A DNA stretch of 64,000 nucleotides, taken from Beijerinckia mobilis (GTDB lineage Bacteria; Pseudomonadota; Alphaproteobacteria; Rhizobiales; Beijerinckiaceae). The notes beneath the pieces were generated by a model. It saw nothing but the letters and a program-made list of their open reading frames with translations. It was not told the origin of the DNA and searched no databases. The translations under genes were made by a program, and so were the position numbers. This document shows, piece after piece, positions 18,561 to 28,800 of this stretch (position 1 is its first letter; each line of letters starts with the position of its first letter). The stretch is taken from contig NZ_JQJH01000001.1 of the NCBI RefSeq assembly GCF_000745425.1, positions 248,001-312,000 on the forward strand, in the 5' to 3' direction.

Positions 18561-19448
18561 TTATAATTTGCCGACGATCGTCTTCAGATCGGCGATGAAA
18601 CCCGGCGCGATTTCGGGATTGGCGAGAGCAAAGGCGACATTGGCGGAGAGGAAGCCCAGTTTCGAGCCGCAATCATAGGTCCTGCCGCTGAAACGAACAC
18701 CGTGGAAGGCTTGCGTCTTCGCCAGCGTCTTCATGCCGTCGGTCAATTGAATCTCTCCGCCCGCACCCTTTTCCCCATGTTCGAGGATCTCGAAAATCTC
18801 GGGGTTCAAGATATACCGGCCTGAGATGATGGAATTGGAAGGCGACGTTCCTTTGGCCGGCTTTTCGATCATGCCGGTGATTTCGAACGTATCCTCATAT
18901 TCCTTGCCGAGCGCGACAACGCCATATTGATGCGTTTCTTCCGGCGCGACTTCCTCGGTGGCGATAATGTTGCCGCCATGTTTCTGATAGGCGGCGATAC
19001 ATTGCGCAAGACAACGCCCCTTGCCGCCACCATCCATCGTGACCATGTCAGGCAACAGGACGGCGAAGGGCTCATTGCCGACAATATCCCTGGCGCACCA
19101 GACCGCGTGACCGAGACCGAGCGGCGCCTGCTGCCGCGTGAAGCTCGTCGCGCCGGGCTTGGGCAGATCGGCGATCAGCGCGTCATATTCCTTGATCTTA
19201 TTTCTTTTGAGCAAAGTATCCTGCAGCTCGTAGGCGACATCGAAATGATCTTCGATGACCTCTTTGTTGCGGCCGGTAACGAAGATAAAATGTTCGATAC
19301 CGGCTTCCCGCGCTTCATCGACAACATGCTGCAGGACAGGCCGGTCAACTACTGTCAGCATTTCCTTGGGAACGGATTTGGTAGCAGGAAGAAAGCGTGT
19401 ACCAAGACCTGCGACGGGAAAGACGGCTTTACGAATAGGCGTGGTCAT
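18561..19448 (-). CDS. galU: UTP--glucose-1-phosphate uridylyltransferase
   Basis: This enzyme makes UDP-glucose from UTP and glucose 1-phosphate, the donor for many surface polysaccharides and for trehalose 6-phosphate synthesis. It has 295 residues. The nucleotide loop is VAGLGTRFLPATKSVPKEM, with VDRPVLQHVVDEA and EDTFEITGMIEKP later. AGGATAGAAA precedes the ATG. It is convergent with the ABC exporter and could supply both that export system and the OtsA encoded further along, although no shared operon exists. Confidence 0.95.
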   Translation of the reverse strand: MTTPIRKAVFPVAGLGTRFLPATKSVPKEMLTVVDRPVLQHVVDEAREAGIEHFIFVTGRNKEVIEDHFDVAYELQDTLLKRNKIKEYDALIADLPKPGATSFTRQQAPLGLGHAVWCARDIVGNEPFAVLLPDMVTMDGGGKGRCLAQCIAAYQKHGGNIIATEEVAPEETHQYGVVALGKEYEDTFEITGMIEKPAKGTSPSNSIISGRYILNPEIFEILEHGEKGAGGEIQLTDGMKTLAKTQAFHGVRFSGRTYDCGSKLGFLSANVAFALANPEIAPGFIADLKTIVGKL

Positions 19449-20084
19449 TTTCTATCCTGGTTGATGCAGATCGGAAGCAGAAATCCTCGCTTGGACAGTT
19501 TCGTTCCGAAAAGCCGGCCTCAAGCAACAATACCGTCGAACGTCTTCCACGATATCGATCCCAATTCGGCGGACTTCCGTCTCAAGGCGACTTCCGGCCT
19601 TCATCGAACAGTTCCATTGAATGGACTTTCAGAAAAACCATCGGATCTGGACAGGCAGCCGCCAGGACCAAGCAATGCGGATGCTTATTCTTCCAGGAAA
19701 ACGGCAATTTCTTGAACAGAATGACAGAATATCGCGAGGACGTGTCCAGACGAATCGAAGATGACTTCATCTAATACAGAAATTTGGCAAAATAGTAAAT
19801 TGATACAACAGAACACTCTCATACCACGCCTCATTAATCATAACCTGTTATGATTAATGAGGTTCGGCGCTAAACCTCGAAACCCCAGTCGTGGACCCCA
19901 TCTCGATGAATCATATCCGTCGAGATTTTATACCAGACCGAATCACGGCCTCATTTCTCATGTGAGGCAAAAGAAAAACATGGGCGAAACTTTGACCCCG
20001 CGTCGGATTTCGACAGATGCTCTTATTCCTTCGGGATGGCATCACCACGCGTCTTCTGTCTGGTCATCCGCCGAACCAACACAA
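19449..20084. other. Gene-free stretch upstream of galU
   Basis: These 636 bases contain no supported gene. They include an AT-rich part (about 19760-19870) with a striking palindrome at 19829-19862, listed separately. Short open frames on both strands have no ribosome site. Confidence 0.4.
19829..19862. repeat. Perfect 34-base palindrome
   Basis: Arms CCTCATTAATCATAAC and GTTATGATTAATGAGG are exact inverse complements with a 2-base centre (CT). There is no following T run, and it lies far from both flanking genes, so a terminator is unlikely. A binding site for a dimeric protein or the trace of a mobile element is possible; no second copy was seen in this window. Confidence 0.75.
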
Positions 20085-20117
20085 AAGGGATCGAAAGTAA
20101 AAGACTTTCGATCCCTT
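20085..20117 (-). terminator. Intrinsic terminator of the PRC-barrel gene
   Basis: Arms AAGGGATCGAAAGT and ACTTTCGATCCCTT (14 bases, perfect) enclose a 5-base loop. On the minus strand they are followed by TTGTGTT. It lies about 100 bases past the PRC-barrel stop codon. Confidence 0.75.
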
Positions 20118-20217
20118 CTCGACGTCAAAAATTTACTTATCAAGCGGCGGCGATTTCGGATGCCGTCATACCGCATACACGGCATCACACAGCATACATC
20201 ATGGCCAGCTCCGTCTC

Positions 20218-20601
20218 TCAGAACGGCGTGATGACACCGTAATAATCGTCGATTCCACGCCCTTCCATACGCGACCAGTCGTAGTCTCCCTCACGCGCGA
20301 TTCTCGGGGCATTTTCCAGTTTGGTCACGTCGAGATCATTGATCTCATAGGCGTCGAGCTCCGGATTATAGGTCAGCTTCTGCCATGGTATCGGATAGAA
20401 ATCCTCGCCTATGCCAAGGAAGCCACCAAAGCTCATCACCGCATAGGCGACCTGTCCAGTCCGCTTGTTGATCATCAGCCGGGCGATTTCGCCGATCCGG
20501 TCACCATTCGCATTGCGGACATCGGTGCCTTCCACCCTGTCACTGGCGATCAGCGCATGAGTTTCCTCAAGACGCGGGTCGGTCGCGTGCAAATTCTCCA
20601 T
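20218..20601 (-). CDS. PRC-barrel domain protein
   Basis: This is a 127-residue soluble protein. The PRC-barrel core is recognised by VEGTDVRNANGDRIGEI, the following LMINKRTGQVAYAVMSFGGFLGIGEDFYPIPW, read in parts, and the closing NDLDVTKLENAP. The C-terminal 25 residues are acidic and aromatic. A very strong site AAGGAGGAGA precedes the ATG at 20601. It is divergent from a universal stress protein gene with a 200-base shared regulatory region, suggesting stress-linked expression. PRC-barrel proteins of this small type have no established biochemical role. Confidence 0.9.
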   Translation of the reverse strand: MENLHATDPRLEETHALIASDRVEGTDVRNANGDRIGEIARLMINKRTGQVAYAVMSFGGFLGIGEDFYPIPWQKLTYNPELDAYEINDLDVTKLENAPRIAREGDYDWSRMEGRGIDDYYGVITPF

Positions 20602-20802
20602 GAGTCTCCTCCTTAGGGATCTCGTCTTACGAAACTCGTCTTGGGGATCCCGTCCCCTACCGTTGCGGCAGGTCTTGAATCTCTCTCGTGAACGAAGAAT
20701 CCTGTCGGCGGTTCCAGAACCGGGCTGCGACACGATCTGCCGCCGTCCCGGCCCGTCCGCCGAAAGACGATCCGCCGGGGACAGCAAGAGGAGGATGCAT
20801 CG

Positions 20803-21636
20803 ATGAAAGGGATTCTCTTGCCTGTGGAGGATCACGCAATAATGGACGCAGTGATGGAGACAGCGCTTCTTCTCGCCCGCAAGTTCGACAGTTTCATCGA
20901 GGGCGTGGCACTCGGACCCAATATCGCAGAGATGGTCGCCGCGGACTTTTCGCTAAGCGGTGTCATTCTCGACAGTCACACACGACGGGATTTTCTCGAG
21001 GCGAGCAAGCGACGCTTCACCAATTTCATGGAGAGCCACTCGATTCATCCACAAAGGGGAGAAATGCCTGGTCTTTCCTATGATTGGAAGGGCGAGACGC
21101 TCATGTCGGATAATGGTGTTGGCGAATATGCGCGGGTCTTCGATCTCGTCGTCGTCGGACGCCCCGGTCCCGAGGCGCAGCAGCCACGCCGCTCGACCTT
21201 CGAAGCCGTCCTTTTCGAGAGCGGCAGGCCAGTTCTGCTTGCCGTCGAAAAACCGCCGGCAACGCTTGGGGAAACCATCGTCATCGCCTGGAACGGCCAG
21301 ACGGATACTGCGCGCACCCTCGCCTTCGCGCTGCCGCTGCTCCTTCGTGCTCGCGACGTCATCGTCATCACTATTCCGGGCTTGCGGCAACCCGGACCTC
21401 CGGAGGCCGACATTATTCGCAGCCTGCGCCGGCACGGTGTCAAAGCCCGCGCCCATTGTCTTTCAGAAGCGCAAGCCGCGCCCGGTCACGCGGTGCTTAC
21501 AGCCGCGGCCGAGCTCGGCGCCGATCTTCTCATCAAAGGCGGCTACACGCAGAGCCGGCTCCGCCAGCTGATTTTCGGCGGGGCGACGAGCGAAATTCTC
21601 GCCGAAACCACACTGCCGGTTTTCATGGCTCATTAG
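20803..21636 (+). CDS. Universal stress protein (two-domain)
   Basis: This 277-residue protein resembles tandem-type UspA proteins. It opens with GILLPVEDH and a helix (MDAVMETALLLARKFDSFIEGVAL read in parts). The second half has TIVIAWNGQTDTARTLAFALP and ends GADLLIKGGYTQSRLRQLIFGGATSEIL, followed by LPVFMAH. The G-2x-G-9x-G-(S/T) ATP-binding pattern appears as GGYTQSRLRQLIFGGATS. GAGGAGG lies 8 bases before the ATG. It is divergent from the PRC-barrel gene. Its role in stress endurance is inferred from the family. Confidence 0.9.
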   Translation: MKGILLPVEDHAIMDAVMETALLLARKFDSFIEGVALGPNIAEMVAADFSLSGVILDSHTRRDFLEASKRRFTNFMESHSIHPQRGEMPGLSYDWKGETLMSDNGVGEYARVFDLVVVGRPGPEAQQPRRSTFEAVLFESGRPVLLAVEKPPATLGETIVIAWNGQTDTARTLAFALPLLLRARDVIVITIPGLRQPGPPEADIIRSLRRHGVKARAHCLSEAQAAPGHAVLTAAAELGADLLIKGGYTQSRLRQLIFGGATSEILAETTLPVFMAH

Positions 21637-21990
21637 AGATAAAGCCTTTCGCTGGTCCGCAAGGGATTGGCTCCAAGAGCGAGAGCAGCTCAGGTATTTT
21701 GGACCCATCCTGGCCCGCGCCCCAATTCTCCTCAAAGCGGCGATTTGCTCACCGTCTGTCGCGCCCCGGCCTCGCCGCAACATGGCCCTCACGGTCTCGG
21801 AACATGGACCGAGCGTAATATTTCGAAAGCGAATATGCGTTGATAGTTGGGCTTTTTTCATGCAGGAAGGATCATCTCCTCGCTCGGCGCTCGTTATTTG
21901 CCCGACAGGTCCGCCATCTGTGCCAACCGACGCGGCGATGCGCCGCTCCCATAAGCTCCGGACGCCGCGCCCGGACGAAAAGGCTCACTC
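21637..21990. other. Gene-free stretch upstream of fabH
   Basis: These 354 bases hold no supported gene. I see no obvious terminator hairpin for the universal stress gene and no clear promoter for fabH. Confidence 0.35.
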
Positions 21991-22974
21991 TTGACGACGT
22001 CCTCGATCCTGGGAACCGGAGCCTATGCTCCCAAAAAGCTCCTGACCAATCAGGACCTCGAGAAGATGATCGCAACGACCGATCAATGGATCACCGAGCG
22101 GACGGGGATCAAGACACGCCATATTGCCGCCGAAGGGGAAACCACGTCCGACATGGCGGTCTGCGCCGCGCGCGCCGCCCTTGCCATGGCGGAAACCAGA
22201 GCCGAAGATCTCGACATGATCATTGTCGGGACGATTTCCGCAGATATGCCCCTGCCCTCCTGCGCGGTTATCATCCAGGCCAAGCTCGGCGCGCGCAACG
22301 CCTTTGCCTTCGATCTCTCGGCCGCCTGTGCTGGTTCCCTTTACGGCATGAGCATTGCCGATCAATTCATCCGCACCGGTAAGGCGCGCAGGGTTCTGGT
22401 CATTGGTGCCGAACTGCTCAGCCGACTCATCGACTGGAACGATCGCAACACCTGCATTCTGTTCGGTGATGGCGCCGGCGCGATCGTCATGGGTCCCTGC
22501 GAAGAACCAGGGCGCGGCCTTTTGTCCACCCATCTCCACACCGACGGAACCACCGCCGACTTCTTGAAAATTCCAGGCGGCGGCAGCCTCCATCCGCAAT
22601 CGGAGGAAGTCCTTGCCAACAAATGGCACAAGGTTGCGATGAATGGGCGCGAGATCTACAAATTTGCCATCCGCGTGCTGCCTTTGGCGCTCAACGAAGC
22701 CTTGGAAGCAAATGGCCTGAAACCCGAGAACGTCAGCCATGTCATCGCCCATCAGGCCAATGCACGTATCGTCGAATCGGTCCTTGAACGCGTCGGCATT
22801 CCGCAAGACAAATGCTGGATGAATCTCGATCGCTACGGCAATACCTCGAGCGCATCGCTGCCCATTTCCCTTGATGAAGCCAATCGCGCAGGCCGTTTGC
22901 AGAAGGGCGATATCATCGCAATGATGGCGATTGGCGCCGGCATGGCCTGGGGCAGCGCCCTGATGCGCTGGTAG
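21991..22974 (+). CDS. fabH: 3-oxoacyl-ACP synthase III
   Basis: FabH starts fatty-acid chains by condensing acetyl-CoA with malonyl-ACP. The protein has 327 residues, and the catalytic triad is complete: Cys113 in FDLSAACAGSLYG, His254 in IAHQANARI and Asn284 in YGNTSSASLP. The start is a TTG 9 bases after AAGG; no ATG fits the conserved N-terminus (SSILGTGAYAPKKLLTN). Alphaproteobacterial fabH normally sits beside plsX. Here it is alone, so it may be a second copy with a different primer preference, or a relocated housekeeping gene. Confidence 0.9.
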   Translation: MTTSSILGTGAYAPKKLLTNQDLEKMIATTDQWITERTGIKTRHIAAEGETTSDMAVCAARAALAMAETRAEDLDMIIVGTISADMPLPSCAVIIQAKLGARNAFAFDLSAACAGSLYGMSIADQFIRTGKARRVLVIGAELLSRLIDWNDRNTCILFGDGAGAIVMGPCEEPGRGLLSTHLHTDGTTADFLKIPGGGSLHPQSEEVLANKWHKVAMNGREIYKFAIRVLPLALNEALEANGLKPENVSHVIAHQANARIVESVLERVGIPQDKCWMNLDRYGNTSSASLPISLDEANRAGRLQKGDIIAMMAIGAGMAWGSALMRW

Positions 22975-23051
22975 CCCCCTTCTGATCCACAGAGGAACAG
23001 GCAACCAAATCCGCGCTGCCGCGTTTTCCTTGTGTCGAAATGGAGGTTTCC

Positions 23052-23291
23052 ATGATGCAAGGCCAGCAATATTCCCTTGAGAGCACAATTGAAGCGAGCA
23101 AGGTTGAAGCGGGCACGGTTGAAGCAGGCAAGCAGGCAGAGGAACTTCAAAAACAGACCTATGCCTTTCCAGCAGCGGGGCCGCATGCGCGCCACGAGCT
23201 GATCAATTTCGACGCGACGCCCGGAACAGGCATTCTCTCGGGCGACCGTAGCCCGGATCAAGGGGATGAAGTCGACGGCGCCGCCGGCTGA
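23052..23291 (+). CDS. Small protein with GPHA...TPGTG tail
   Basis: This 79-residue polar protein starts MMQGQQYSLE after a strong GGAGG at 5 bases. The middle has a short degenerate repeat (EASKVEAGTVEAGKQAEE). The second half, GPHARHELINFDATPGTG, resembles the tail of small uncharacterised alphaproteobacterial proteins with a GPHA..(E/P)LT..DATPGTG pattern, which I recall but cannot name. It lies 77 bases after fabH in the same direction and could be cotranscribed. It lacks a signal peptide and is predicted to be disordered. Confidence 0.65.
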   Translation: MMQGQQYSLESTIEASKVEAGTVEAGKQAEELQKQTYAFPAAGPHARHELINFDATPGTGILSGDRSPDQGDEVDGAAG

Positions 23292-23540
23292 TTGCTCCAA
23301 GCGCGATAGCGTCGGCGATCGCGCGCCCCTTCGACGGTGACAATGGTGTAAAGACAATCCGGGGGAACCAGCTTCCCCCCTTTTGTTTGTGTTCATCGAC
23401 CCCGTTTCGAGGCAAAATAGGCCGAGAATGGGCGTGTCACTTGATCGCTCGTCGTTGGAACCAAAACGATCCCGTCGGAGACGCCTCCGATCCGGCAGAA
23501 GCAACGGCCAGGATCCATTTGCGTTTGAAATCATCTAGCG

Positions 23541-25865
23541 GTGGATATGTCCTCCCCCTTTCCTTCGCCTCTCGCGTCCCTTCTTCCGCGGCACCTCACG
23601 CGCAAACCCATTCCTCTCGTTTTGCTGCTCGGCGCTCTCGCCGGCCTTGTCTTGACGACCGCCGCCAGCGTCTCCCTCATCGAATTGCGCAAACGCGATT
23701 TCAATGAGGCGCGCGACCATCTGTCCATGCTCAACCAACTTGTCCTCGAAAATGTCGAGAGGGCAGTCGGCGCGATCGACCTCATCCTCCAAAATTCGCA
23801 GGAAACGATGCGGTCGAGGAACAAGCTCGACGCCGGACATTTCGACACATTGGGTCAGGATGAAACGACGCAACATCTTCTGGCGACGGCTGTGAAAAAC
23901 TCTTTGCCGCTGGAATCGCTCGATCTGATCGACGCCGACGGTCACCGGCTCGTGAGTTCCAACGATGCGGGCCTCCCCAACGATCCCGCCAATACCGACC
24001 TCACGGAGCAAATGCTTCATGCCATGCGTGAGAATCAGGATGGCCGCGATCTATTCATCTCAGAGCCGTTGCGGAATCCTCTGACGGATACGCGGACCAT
24101 GCTCCTTGGCAGGCGTCTTTACAGCGATTCCGGCGTGCTTCTCGGGGCTCTCATCGGTCAGATGGACCCTGCCTACTTCCGAAATCTGTTTCGGATCATT
24201 CGGAAAAATCCGGATATTGCCATAAGCCTCTGGCGACGCGACGGCACCCTGCTGACGCCCCAGCGCCAGACTTTTCCTTTCCCGAAGGTCTGGATCACCA
24301 AACTGTTCCAGGATTTCGATAGTGCCGGATCGGATAGCCATGCCGCGATGGTCGAACAATTCGAACATGGCCCTTCGCGTCTCGTCGTTCTCAACGCCTC
24401 ATCGACATATCCTCTCGCCGTCATGGTGAGTTTTGCAAGCAGCCAGATCTATCTCACCTGGTGGCGTACGGTCATCATGGCCGTAATCGGCTGTCTCCTC
24501 TGTTTTCTGTTGATCAGTTTCGCCATCTGGCTGTTGACACGGCAAATGCTGACATATGACGCGCTCGATGTCGCCATTGCCGAGAAAAGCCAAGCCATTG
24601 CCGCCCGCAATGAGGCGGAGGCGCAGCTACGGCAGGCGCAGAAGCTCGAGGCGATCGGCCAATTGACCGGAGGCATTGCTCACGATTTCAATAATCTTTT
24701 GACGGCAGTCCTCGGCAATCTCGAACTTCTGAACCGGCATGTCGAAGGCGGTGACGCCAAAATGCAGCGATGGACACGCAATGCGCTTGAAGCCGCCAAA
24801 CGCGGTGCCTCGCTCACCGCCCGTCTGCTCGCCTTCTCAAGGCGTCAGCCGCTCGAACCCAAAGCCGCCGACCTTCATGCCATGCTCTTGTCGATGAACG
24901 ATCTCTTGAGCCGGACACTCGGCGAAAACATCCAGATCGAGATGCAGATCGCACCGGATCTCTGGCAACCCTTTGTCGACATCAATCAACTCGACAATGC
25001 GATTTTGAACATCTGCCTGAATGCGCGCGACGCCATGGAGGGACGCGGATGCCTCACTATCGCTACACGCAATGTCACCAGCGGCGAATCCGGCGCCAGC
25101 CTGCCGGGAGAAACAGCTGACGAAGCCACCGGATATCTGGAAGAAATCAGCAGCAATATCATCAAGGGAGATTATGTGCTGATCGAGATCAGCGACAAAG
25201 GAGCGGGCATCGACAAGGCCATTCTCGATCGTGTTTTCGAACCGTTTTTCACGACCAAACCCATCGGCCAGGGGACCGGGCTCGGTCTCAGCCAAGTCTA
25301 CGGCTTTCTTAAACAAAGCGGTGGCCATATCGAGATCGAAAGTGAAAAAGGCATCGGTACCAATGTCCGGTTGTTCCTGCCGCGCGCGCGCCTCGACAGC
25401 GAAATCGCGCAGGGCGAGGAAAACGGGCAAGGCGCCGATCCACGAGGCCATCGCGAAACGCTGCTTCTCGTCGAGGATGATGACGAAGTGAGAACCTATT
25501 CCATCGAGATTCTGAAAAACCTCGGATACACGGTTCTTGTCGCCACCCGCGCCGAGGAAGCCCTCGGCTATCTGCGTCAATCCCGGGCAATCGATCTTCT
25601 GTTCACCGATATCGGGCTGCCAGGCATGAACGGGCGCGAACTCGCCGAGGAAGCATGCAGGCTACGCCCCGGTTTACCGGTGCTCTTTACCAGCGGCTAT
25701 GCGCGAGCAGGCATTTTCGATGAAGAACCTCTCGGACCCGGCGCGCAATTGCTGCGCAAGCCCTTCACTCAGAAGGAACTGGCCTCCCGCCTGCGCTCGC
25801 TCCTTGCGAGGCGGCAGAAAGACACCAGAGGCAGTAGGGTCGAGACGGGAAAAACCCTAATGTAG
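23541..25865 (+). CDS. Hybrid sensor histidine kinase/response regulator
   Basis: This is a 774-residue membrane sensor. TM1 (about 25-47) and TM2 (about 311-335) enclose a periplasmic sensing region of about 260 residues, probably PDC/Cache-like. A HisKA domain follows with His381 in GGIAHDFNNLLTAVLGN, a HATPase domain with NICLNARDAM, DKGAGID and GTGLGLSQVYGF, and a receiver with Asp690 (LLFTDIGLPGMNG). The kinase belongs to the HDFNN group common in rhizobia. A GTG at 23541 and an ATG at 23547 are both possible starts. No separate output regulator is adjacent, so it probably signals through a distant partner. Confidence 0.92.
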   Translation: MDMSSPFPSPLASLLPRHLTRKPIPLVLLLGALAGLVLTTAASVSLIELRKRDFNEARDHLSMLNQLVLENVERAVGAIDLILQNSQETMRSRNKLDAGHFDTLGQDETTQHLLATAVKNSLPLESLDLIDADGHRLVSSNDAGLPNDPANTDLTEQMLHAMRENQDGRDLFISEPLRNPLTDTRTMLLGRRLYSDSGVLLGALIGQMDPAYFRNLFRIIRKNPDIAISLWRRDGTLLTPQRQTFPFPKVWITKLFQDFDSAGSDSHAAMVEQFEHGPSRLVVLNASSTYPLAVMVSFASSQIYLTWWRTVIMAVIGCLLCFLLISFAIWLLTRQMLTYDALDVAIAEKSQAIAARNEAEAQLRQAQKLEAIGQLTGGIAHDFNNLLTAVLGNLELLNRHVEGGDAKMQRWTRNALEAAKRGASLTARLLAFSRRQPLEPKAADLHAMLLSMNDLLSRTLGENIQIEMQIAPDLWQPFVDINQLDNAILNICLNARDAMEGRGCLTIATRNVTSGESGASLPGETADEATGYLEEISSNIIKGDYVLIEISDKGAGIDKAILDRVFEPFFTTKPIGQGTGLGLSQVYGFLKQSGGHIEIESEKGIGTNVRLFLPRARLDSEIAQGEENGQGADPRGHRETLLLVEDDDEVRTYSIEILKNLGYTVLVATRAEEALGYLRQSRAIDLLFTDIGLPGMNGRELAEEACRLRPGLPVLFTSGYARAGIFDEEPLGPGAQLLRKPFTQKELASRLRSLLARRQKDTRGSRVETGKTLM

Positions 25866-25886
25866 CCGCGGACTAAGCCAGCTTGG

Positions 25887-28800
25887 TCACCCCTCTATTT
25901 CCAATGGCGCCTCGAGCAAGGTGACGATGCCTTCGATAGGCAGATCCACCCAATCCGGACGGCTGATGACTTCCTCCTCCAAGGAAGCGAAGGCTTTCGA
26001 CAGAAGAAACAGACGCAACAATCTCGACCGTGTCGCATCATCCTTGATCCAGACGATACTGCCTTTCGCCGCTTCCATATAGGCCTCGATGAAGACACGC
26101 GAAAAGCGTATGCGCTCCTGTTTGAGCCGGCTCGCCGCCGTCGAGCGCGGAAGCTGCCTGACAAGATCGCGCCGCGCGGTTTCGACAGCATAGGCGAATG
26201 ACCGCACCATATCCGCAATATCCCGCAGTGGAGAGGCTTTGGCACGCCGCCACGCCGCACTACGGGTGCCGTCGGCTTCGAAACCGACGATGATGATATC
26301 GTCCTTGACGACCAGCAATTGATCGAGATGATAATGGCCATGGATGCGGATCTTGATCGCGCCGATCGGGATGGCAGAGAGATCATCGATCAGCCCCAGA
26401 CATTCCTCGCGGCGCGCCAGCAGATCACCGCAGGCGGTCCTGATATCTTCCGCAAGATTGTCCTGCCGTACAAGCTTTTCGAGATGGCTGAAACCACGCA
26501 TGGCGCATTCACGGGCAACCGACACTTCCGCCTCGACATCATCAAGACTCATAGTTTCAGTGGTGAAAGCCCCATCGTCCATCGTCACCGCAAGCGCCTT
26601 ATGCAGTTCGGCAGTGCGTTGACCAAGCCTTTGCATATAGGGCAGGTAAGTCGCGAAACTGTCGATCGACGCCAGTTCCGATTGCGTGGCGGCCGGCGTC
26701 AGCGATTGCGCTTCGAAAACACGTTTCAATGCATGCACCGTCCAGTTCCAGGCATTGCCCTGTCCGCGAATGAAGGCCTCCACGAGAAGCAAGGTAGTGC
26801 GTGTGCCATCAGCCGCGACATGATCGAGCGTACCGAGCAGTGCGGGCACATTTTTGAACCCCGCGACATCGGTCAGAAAGAGACTGCTCTCGACTTGCGG
26901 GTTCACACCCGGCTCGGGGTGGCGGCAGAGTTTCACGATCATCCTGTTGGCGAGGACCTGCGCCTGGTCGCCGCCGGCAATTTCAACCAGGCGGACAGGA
27001 AAATCCTGAAGCGCCAAATCGCCGGTGAGTCGAAGAGCCAAAGCCTCCGTTGCCTGAAAAATGAGCCTGCCGCCTTCCTCGGTCGGCAGCACGTCGCCCC
27101 GGCGCATGGCATCGACAAGAGCAATGGGAAAAGCCGGGCTGGCATCGGCCTCGAATAAAAGTCCGGTCATGTTCACGCGGCGCAGCCTTGCCGCCGCATG
27201 GACGAGAATATCGTCAGATTCAATCCCGGCCTCGGCGGCCAGTGGAGTGAACCACGCCTGTTTACCGCCGCCTTCAAAGGTTACATCGAGAAGAGGCAAC
27301 AGAAAACGGCCATTGCGTCGATCGCGCAAAATGCCGAAATCGCGCAAAACCACCGCCGTGACGGCATTGCCATTCGCGCGTCCGGCGGTGGAAAACCACG
27401 GCCGCGATGCGAGAAAGCGTGGCGCGACCGTGCGTTCGAAGGCGATGCGTTCGCGGTGCCGCAAAATGGTTTCGAGCTTGCCTGTCGCGACCAGCGTGAA
27501 CAGTTCCGGCTCCGGTCCCACTTTCTCCTGCTTTGTCATCGCCTCGATTTTTTCGAGACGGAACCAGAAAAAGCCATAGGCCGCGAGCGTGAGCAGATAG
27601 GGGGCGCCGCTGATGGGTGGAAATATGCTGCCACCCATGAGTTCGATCGGCGCCGCCCCCCTGAATTCGGAAAGGTCGAGTTCCACCGCCTGCGCCGAAC
27701 CGGAAATATTGACGACACACAAAATCGTCTCGCTATCCTGAACGCGCAGATAAGCAAGCACGCGGCGATTGGTAGGATAGAGAAAACGCAAGGAACCACG
27801 GGCAAAAGCCTTATGTGCACGGCGAACCGCGATCAGCCGGCGTGTCCAGTTGAGCAGACTCGTGGTGCTCGCAAGCTGGGCTTCGACATTGATGGCGCTG
27901 TAGCCATAGGTCGGATCCTGAATCACCGGCAGAAACAGACGGGCAGGATCGGAGCGGCTGAAACCGCCGTTGCGATCCACCGACCATTGCATCGGCGTGC
28001 GCACGCCGTCGCGGTCACCGAGATAGATATTGTCTCCCATGCCGATCTCGTCGCCGTAATAGAGAACCGGCGTGCCGGGCATGGAATGCAGCAGGGAATT
28101 CAAAAGCTCGATCTTGCGGCGATCATTGGTAAGAAGCGGCGCAAGACGACGCCGGATGCCGAGATTGATACGCGCACGCGCATCGGCAGCATAGAAAGAC
28201 CACAGATAATCGCGCTCCTTGTCCGTGACCATAGCGAGCGTCATCTCGTCATGATTGCGCAGAAAGATCGCCCATTGCGCTCCCTCGGGAATATCCGGCG
28301 TCTGCCTCATGATGTCGGTGATCGGATGCCGGTCTTCCTGTGCGAGCGCCATATAGATGCGCGGCATCAGCGGAAAATGAAACGCCATATGGCACTCATC
28401 GCCATCGCCGAAATATTGCGCCGTATCTTCCGGCCAGAGATTGGCTTCGGCGAGCAGCATACGGTCCTGATAACGGGAATCGAGCGCGGCACGGATCTTT
28501 TTGATGATCGCATGCGTCTCCGGCAGATTGTCGCAATTGGTCCCTTCACGTTCGACGAGATAGGGAATAGCATCGAGGCGCAAGCCGTCGACCCCCATTT
28601 CGAGCCAGAAATACATGATCTCGAGCACCGCTTCGAGCACGCGCGGATTGTCGTAATTCAGATCCGGCTGATGCGAATAGAACCTGTGCCAATAAAAGGC
28701 CTTGGCTTCCTCATCCCAGGTCCAGTTGGATTTTTCTATGTCGAGGAAAATAATTCCCGCGTCCCTGTAGCGCCGATCGTTATCGGACCAGACGTAGAAA

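Noticed and set aside
23052-23140. Short tandem repeats resembling a repeat array
   Set aside because: They are a degenerate coding repeat (EAxxVEAG) inside a small gene, not a CRISPR or VNTR array; no CRISPR array was seen anywhere in the window.
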